From an uncultured Cellvibrionales bacterium (lineage in GTDB: Bacteria; Pseudomonadota; Gammaproteobacteria; Pseudomonadales; Cellvibrionaceae): a stretch of 38,840 nt of DNA. Where the stretch lies: positions 1-38,840 of the forward strand of contig CAJWZU010000025.1 in NCBI GenBank assembly GCA_913050115.1, given 5' to 3'. Numbering within the stretch: the first letter of the stretch is position 1; each line of letters opens with the position of its first letter. Below the pieces are notes generated by a model. That model did no database searches. It was given only the letters and a program-made list of their open reading frames with translations, and was not told where the DNA came from. Below are positions 35,362 through 38,840 of the stretch, piece by piece. The translations under genes and the position numbers were made by a program.

Positions 35362-36338
35362 CCGAGGCTGGCTGGGTTGATAAATCGAATCCTGGTTATA
35401 ATCCTGCTTCCGACCAAGACCCTTGCCTGTTTATGGACTTAGATGAGTACATAACGCTGACTAATGCCCCAGATACAGAGCCAATGCTCGGAATTAACTT
35501 AAGCTCTGGTATCGAATGGAATAGACAAGCCGAAGCAGTTCAAGAAGCTATCGATATGATTAAATATTGTCAGTCAAAAAACTTCGATGCTAAATATTTT
35601 TATTTAGATAACCAAACCTATCATAAAGGTAATGGCTACAACAAAGACAGAGATGTCGATGATGAGAGTTATAGCCCTATGTCTCGCAGTCAAAATCTCA
35701 ATGACAAGTCGAGTGATTGGAAAGCCCAGTTCGCTGATTTCAATGGCGATGGCTCAGTCGATATGCTCTAGCGCAACAGTATGACTGGCGCGATTAAAGC
35801 CGCAATTAGTGATGCCAAAGGTAATTAAGGTGCAGTTCATAACTTGCAGCGTTTAGTAGGCCCAAATAGGTGGCTTTAACGCTGACGGCCACGACGATAT
35901 ACTCTGGCGTCGCGGCACCGATGGCGCGTAAAAAATATTCTAAGCGATGCCAATGGCGCGAAAGACAGCGTAGTCAATGTTTTAGAATTTCCACGTTTCT
36001 CGGTGTGGCAGGTACAAGTTGGCGACCTGAATAACGACCAGATAGATTGGAAACTATTGGTGGTACAGGTCAATGGTTCGGATATGCACTACTGCTTGGA
36101 TGGAGAATTACAGGCGGTTCAAGGCGATAAATATTATCCTGAAACTCCGATGTCAATTAACTTTAATCTGTGGTTTATTAATGAGGGCTTGCTCGACTCA
36201 TCCATTCCTCGCGCTTATGATCAAAATGTCGATTGGATGCTGTTTGTTCAAGACGATATATTAACGCCGGAGCAGATTGTCAACCAAGTTGAACAGCTTC
36301 GTACTGATCAACGGGTGTATTTAGATACCACTCGCTAG
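35362..36338 (+). pseudogene. Broken secreted glycosidase-like protein with FG-GAP-like repeats
   Basis: A stop-interrupted gene in several frames. First piece (to a stop at 35769): TEAGWVDKSNPGYNPASDQD, PMLGINLSSGIEWNRQAEA, KYFYLDNQTYHKGNGYN, then ADFNGDGSVDML. The YLDNxTY segment resembles the acid/base region of some marine polysaccharide-degrading glycosidases. Next, fragments with Asp/Gly-rich FG-GAP-like units (FNADGHDDILWRR in another frame, then VGDLNNDQIDW). The last piece (36003-36338) ends with PMSINFNLWFINEGLLDSS and QNVDWMLFVQDDILTPEQI, like the end of a GH16-type or related secreted enzyme. It has several stops and shifts and no start or signal peptide. Family assignment is tentative; the decay is clear. 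Confidence 0.55.
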
Positions 36339-36711
36339 CTTGTGTCATTACATATAGCCGGTAAAGACGGCTTCTTGCAAAACAATCTATCCTACAAGGA
36401 CAGAATCATTTTTTGATTATCAATTTTCTAGCTTATTTAAACTATTATTGGAGTTGAATAAGCTAGTTCTCAAATTCAAGAGCCGTTCGATTTTGGAATT
36501 TTCTTGTTGCGGATATAATAGTCTCAAAATTTAGCTGTACTCCTCAATAGCCAAAAGGCCATCTCTCAGAATTGACGGCTACTTTATAGCTCACCTCAAT
36601 TATCATTTACGTATTTACAAAGACAAAGAATGAGGAGAGTATATCGAGCAGCCGCAAACCTAGATTGCGCCTGCAACTATCTTAAAATTTGATCAAAAGG
36701 ATTTAACTACC
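36339..36711 (+). other. Upstream region of the IKAI-repeat gene
   Basis: No coding frame. A possible promoter lies at 36491-36519 (TTTTGG, 17-bp spacer, TATAAT), which would give a leader of about 185 nt before the gene at 36712. AAAGGA lies about 10 nt before its ATG. Confidence 0.35.
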
Positions 36712-37242
36712 ATGAAAGCTTTTATTAAACTGCTCAGTGCAACTGTTCTTCTCTCTCTCTCAGGTCAACTATTAGCCGATAATACTGTATGGCATATTAA
36801 GGGAATCCACCCTGAAGGTAATGACTTGCTTGCTATTAAAGCAATCGGACCCAAGGGAGAGTTGCATGACATAAAAGCCATATATGACGATCAAAGTCAT
36901 ATTCTTGATGTTAAAGTGTTAGATGTCAAAGGCAACATTATGCACTCGGTGCAAGCTGTCAATGAAAAAAGCGACATATTACACGGTATTAAGGCAATTA
37001 CTGACGATGGCCAGCGCTTAGATATTAAAGCGATCGATAATTCAGGTAAGCGCTACCCAGTAAAAGCGGTTATTGGCAAGAGCAATACCCTAGGTATTAA
37101 AATCATAGATACAGACGGCTCTAACTGGGCAATCAAAGCCATCTCACCAAAAGGACAAATCTTTGATGTTAAGGCGTTAAACTTTAGTGGTGACACTTTG
37201 CAGGTTAAAGCTGTACCTCACCTACATCAGATAGACAAATAA
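36712..37242 (+). CDS. Exported protein made of short IKAI-type repeats
   Basis: 176 residues, function unknown. A clear signal peptide (MKAFIKLLSATVLLSLSGQLLA, cut here as residues 1-22, cleavage after LLA) directs export. The whole mature chain is about twelve tandem units of 12-14 residues with the pattern [ADH][IV]KAI-x-x-x-G-x-x-[LIF]: DIKAIYDDQSHIL, HGIKAITDDGQRL, DIKAIDNSGKRY, AIKAISPKGQIF, DVKALNFSGDTL. Alternating hydrophobic residues suggest one or two beta strands per unit, hence a solenoid or propeller-like fold. It resembles uncharacterised VKAI-repeat domains of marine bacteria (DUF7486-like by memory). It ends in a strong terminator and stands alone. Confidence 0.8.
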   Translation: MKAFIKLLSATVLLSLSGQLLADNTVWHIKGIHPEGNDLLAIKAIGPKGELHDIKAIYDDQSHILDVKVLDVKGNIMHSVQAVNEKSDILHGIKAITDDGQRLDIKAIDNSGKRYPVKAVIGKSNTLGIKIIDTDGSNWAIKAISPKGQIFDVKALNFSGDTLQVKAVPHLHQIDK

Positions 37243-37259
37243 ATAACACCATCAAACCG

Positions 37260-37297
37260 CTGCTATATTCATTAAAACATTGATATAGCAGTTTTTT
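37260..37297 (+). terminator. Terminator of the IKAI-repeat gene
   Basis: CTGCTATAT / ATATAGCAG stem followed by six T, 18 bp after the stop codon. Confidence 0.88.
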
Positions 37298-37859
37298 ATC
37301 TCTTTGTTAAACTACAAGTTACAACGCTGTCAAATTAGCCCAACGGCTTAATCAACGTATTGCCATTTGAGTTAAACCTTCGATAGATATAGGCCTTTAA
37401 TACGCCCTCTCTTTGGCTCCGCATAAGTATTTTATATTCTCGACGAGTTCTTTCATTTACAAGAGTTGTAAACATGGTGCTGAAGACTTCGCATCAGTCT
37501 TAGTCCTAGATATGAATTACCTTATAAGAGGTGAAGAAATTAAATAGAAATTGTAGCTCGTTCATAGCTATAGATTTGCCCCACAAACTTGGCATCAAAA
37601 ACCTTTATCGAATTACTGATTCTGTGCTTATCCAGCCTCACATAATTGTATTTAATAATGACTTAGTGGTTGATGCTGCTGTGTAATAGTCACAAAAAAT
37701 AACGACCAATTTCGCACCAAATACCTTAATATTAAAAATTCATAATATTTATCTTGAAAATATATGGTCGGTAATAAGCCGTTAAAGAATCATCGAAATA
37801 CCGCCCATAATACAATTTTCGCCCTGATTAATGCTGCTCATTGTTACTATTTATGCCGA
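37298..37859. other. Gene-poor stretch
   Basis: No supported gene. A short open frame around 37570-37686 (LPHKLGIKNLYRITDSVLIQ) lacks a start and stops early; it may be a gene remnant. Confidence 0.5.
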
Positions 37860-38279
37860 TTAGTGAGCTGCAGAAAAAGCGGCTTGCAGCGACTCAGTAG
37901 CTGTTTGGCCCGAGGATAATTGCTGAAGAAATGCTACTTCTGCTAATGCTGCTTGCCCTGGGTCAGAACCAGCCCGTAATTTAATAAGCTTTATTTTATT
38001 GAACGCTTGCTCTGGTGTTGCACCAGCAGCTAAGTCCTCCTCGAGCATTTTACACGACAGTAAAAAATCACCTTTTCGTATCGCTTCAGCTAGCGCTTGG
38101 TCAGGCTCTACTCCATTAAACCAAGCTTGAATAAAGCTTGGTTGCACTATATTCATCATTTGTTGCGTTTTTTCAATATCGTAGCCCAATTCTGCGACTA
38201 TAGGCCCTACGGCTTGATTAAGTTTAAGCCTCAAGTCTGAAATAGTGGCATGCAATTTTTCTTGATCAATATTGTCCAT
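37860..38279 (-). CDS. Hypothetical helical protein with repeated GxTPEQA-like motif
   Basis: 139 residues, no signal or membrane segment, predicted all-helical, function unknown. A short motif recurs three times: NGVEPDQALAEAI (near 55), AGATPEQAFNKI (near 85) and SGQTATESLQAAF (near 122), suggesting a repeated helix-turn unit. Such GxxPEQA units occur in large secreted proteins of marine bacteria, but the similarity is too short to assign a family. The start at 38279 lies 32 bp after the stop of the repeat protein upstream, so the two are probably one operon. Confidence 0.65.
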   Translation of the reverse strand: MDNIDQEKLHATISDLRLKLNQAVGPIVAELGYDIEKTQQMMNIVQPSFIQAWFNGVEPDQALAEAIRKGDFLLSCKMLEEDLAAGATPEQAFNKIKLIKLRAGSDPGQAALAEVAFLQQLSSGQTATESLQAAFSAAH

Positions 38280-38311
38280 AATAGTTCCTAATAATACATC
38301 GTTGTGATCGA

Positions 38312-38840
38312 TTAAAACCAGTTGCTTAAAGTATGTGAAATAGTATGAACTGCACTAGAGGCTACGTGCTTTGTGTCATCGGCAACATCCTTTACTCCAT
38401 CACCTACATCGTTCACGACACTCGTTGCTGCATGCCCCACAGCCTTTGCTCCATCACCTACATCGTTCACAACACTCGTTGCTGCATGCCCCACAGCCTT
38501 TGCTCCATCACCTACATCGTTCACGACACTCGTTGCTGCATGCCCGACATCGTGTCCGACACTTGTTGCTGCATGCCCCACATCGTGCCCGAAACTTGTT
38601 GCTGCATGCTCTAATTTACTTAACTCATGCCCCACATCATGACCAGCACCAGTTAGCCAATGGCTAACGGCTAACACAGCATGCTCATAAGGCTTGGTAT
38701 TGATTTCAGCACTAAAACCAACGTTAACACCACAAATATCAATACCAATAGCGCCCTCGAGTCCAAATTTAAGTTCATGATTTTGATATTCACCGTCGAA
38801 GCTGCCACCAACGCCGGTGTCTCCGACAGAGCCACCAACA
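38312..38840 (-). CDS. Partial CDS: protein with C-terminal 11- and 18-residue repeats
   Basis: The frame is open to the right edge, so the N-terminus is outside the window; at least 175 codons are present. The visible N-terminal part is Gly-rich and beta-like (VGGSVGDTGVGGSFDGEYQN, then FGLEGAIGIDICGVNVGF). The C-terminal 120 residues form repeats: first 11-residue units HAATSVGHDVG, then 18-residue units HAATSVVNDVGDGAKAVG, ending in VHTISHTLSNWF. The repeats are amphipathic, Ala/Val/His-rich and low in charge, and could form long helices. It is followed after 32 bp by the gene at 37860-38279. A surface or secreted role is possible but not shown. Confidence 0.7.
   Translation of the reverse strand, partial: VGGSVGDTGVGGSFDGEYQNHELKFGLEGAIGIDICGVNVGFSAEINTKPYEHAVLAVSHWLTGAGHDVGHELSKLEHAATSFGHDVGHAATSVGHDVGHAATSVVNDVGDGAKAVGHAATSVVNDVGDGAKAVGHAATSVVNDVGDGVKDVADDTKHVASSAVHTISHTLSNWF
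38399..38560 (-). repeat. 54-bp tandem DNA repeats within the partial CDS
   Basis: CATCACCTACATCGTTCAC recurs at 38399, 38453 and 38507, exactly 54 bp (18 codons) apart. The units are almost identical at the DNA level, the third diverging towards 38541. Related shorter 33-bp units continue to about 38610. Confidence 0.9.

Noticed and set aside
37570-37686. Open frame with NLYRITDS, slightly like dual-specificity phosphatases
   Set aside because: Too short, no start, and the catalytic Cys-containing region is absent.

Overview
The window looks like chromosomal DNA of a free-living, probably marine gammaproteobacterium. The evidence is gene content and order: secG-tRNA-Leu(GAG), tpiA, glmM, folP, ftsH, rlmE, yhbY, greA, carB, carA, dapB, grpE-dnaK-dnaJ, recN, fur, bamE, rnfH, ratA and smpB form the conserved backbone of Pseudomonas/Cellvibrio-type genomes. 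The exact genus cannot be read from the sequence. A well-packed core (about 5.9-35.0 kb) is flanked on both sides by AT-rich, gene-poor accessory DNA full of relics.

Left flank (1-5.9 kb). It opens with three tandem near-identical transcription units on the minus strand. Two have a clear sigma70 promoter overlapped by a Fur box, and all share a 55-nt core; they look like a triplicated iron-responsive small RNA, comparable in layout to PrrF1/PrrF2. Next come two related two-gene modules (lipoprotein-like protein plus small acidic protein, coupled by ATGA overlaps), each next to a decayed C-terminal piece of an HlyD-type membrane fusion protein. A small membrane protein and another Fur-box promoter follow. 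A broken phage-type integrase lies directly beyond the 3' end of tRNA-Leu(GAG), which suggests that the flank is an old integrated island.

Core (5.9-35.0 kb). Protein export (secG), glycolysis (tpiA), wall and folate synthesis (glmM, folP), membrane proteolysis (ftsH), rRNA modification and ribosome assembly (rlmE, yhbY), transcription fidelity (greA), carbamoyl phosphate (carAB), lysine/DAP (dapB), a PilZ plus DUF1631-like pair, the DnaK chaperone machine with two sigma32-type promoters, SOS-type recN with a LexA box, fur, bamE, rnfH, ratA, an SNF-family transporter, a TatD-family hydrolase, csdE, tcdA and smpB. The oddest core feature is at rlmE. Its upstream region is a precise 88-bp tandem array in which each unit repeats the rlmE start codon and first ten codons as a 27-codon mini-ORF, and a decayed copy of its last codons lies downstream.

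Right flank (35.0-38.8 kb). It holds a broken secreted glycosidase-like gene with FG-GAP-like repeats, an intact exported protein built almost entirely of about twelve 12-14-residue IKAI-type repeats, and at the right edge a two-gene unit: a partial protein with 18-residue repeats encoded by exact 54-bp DNA repeats, followed by a small helical protein.
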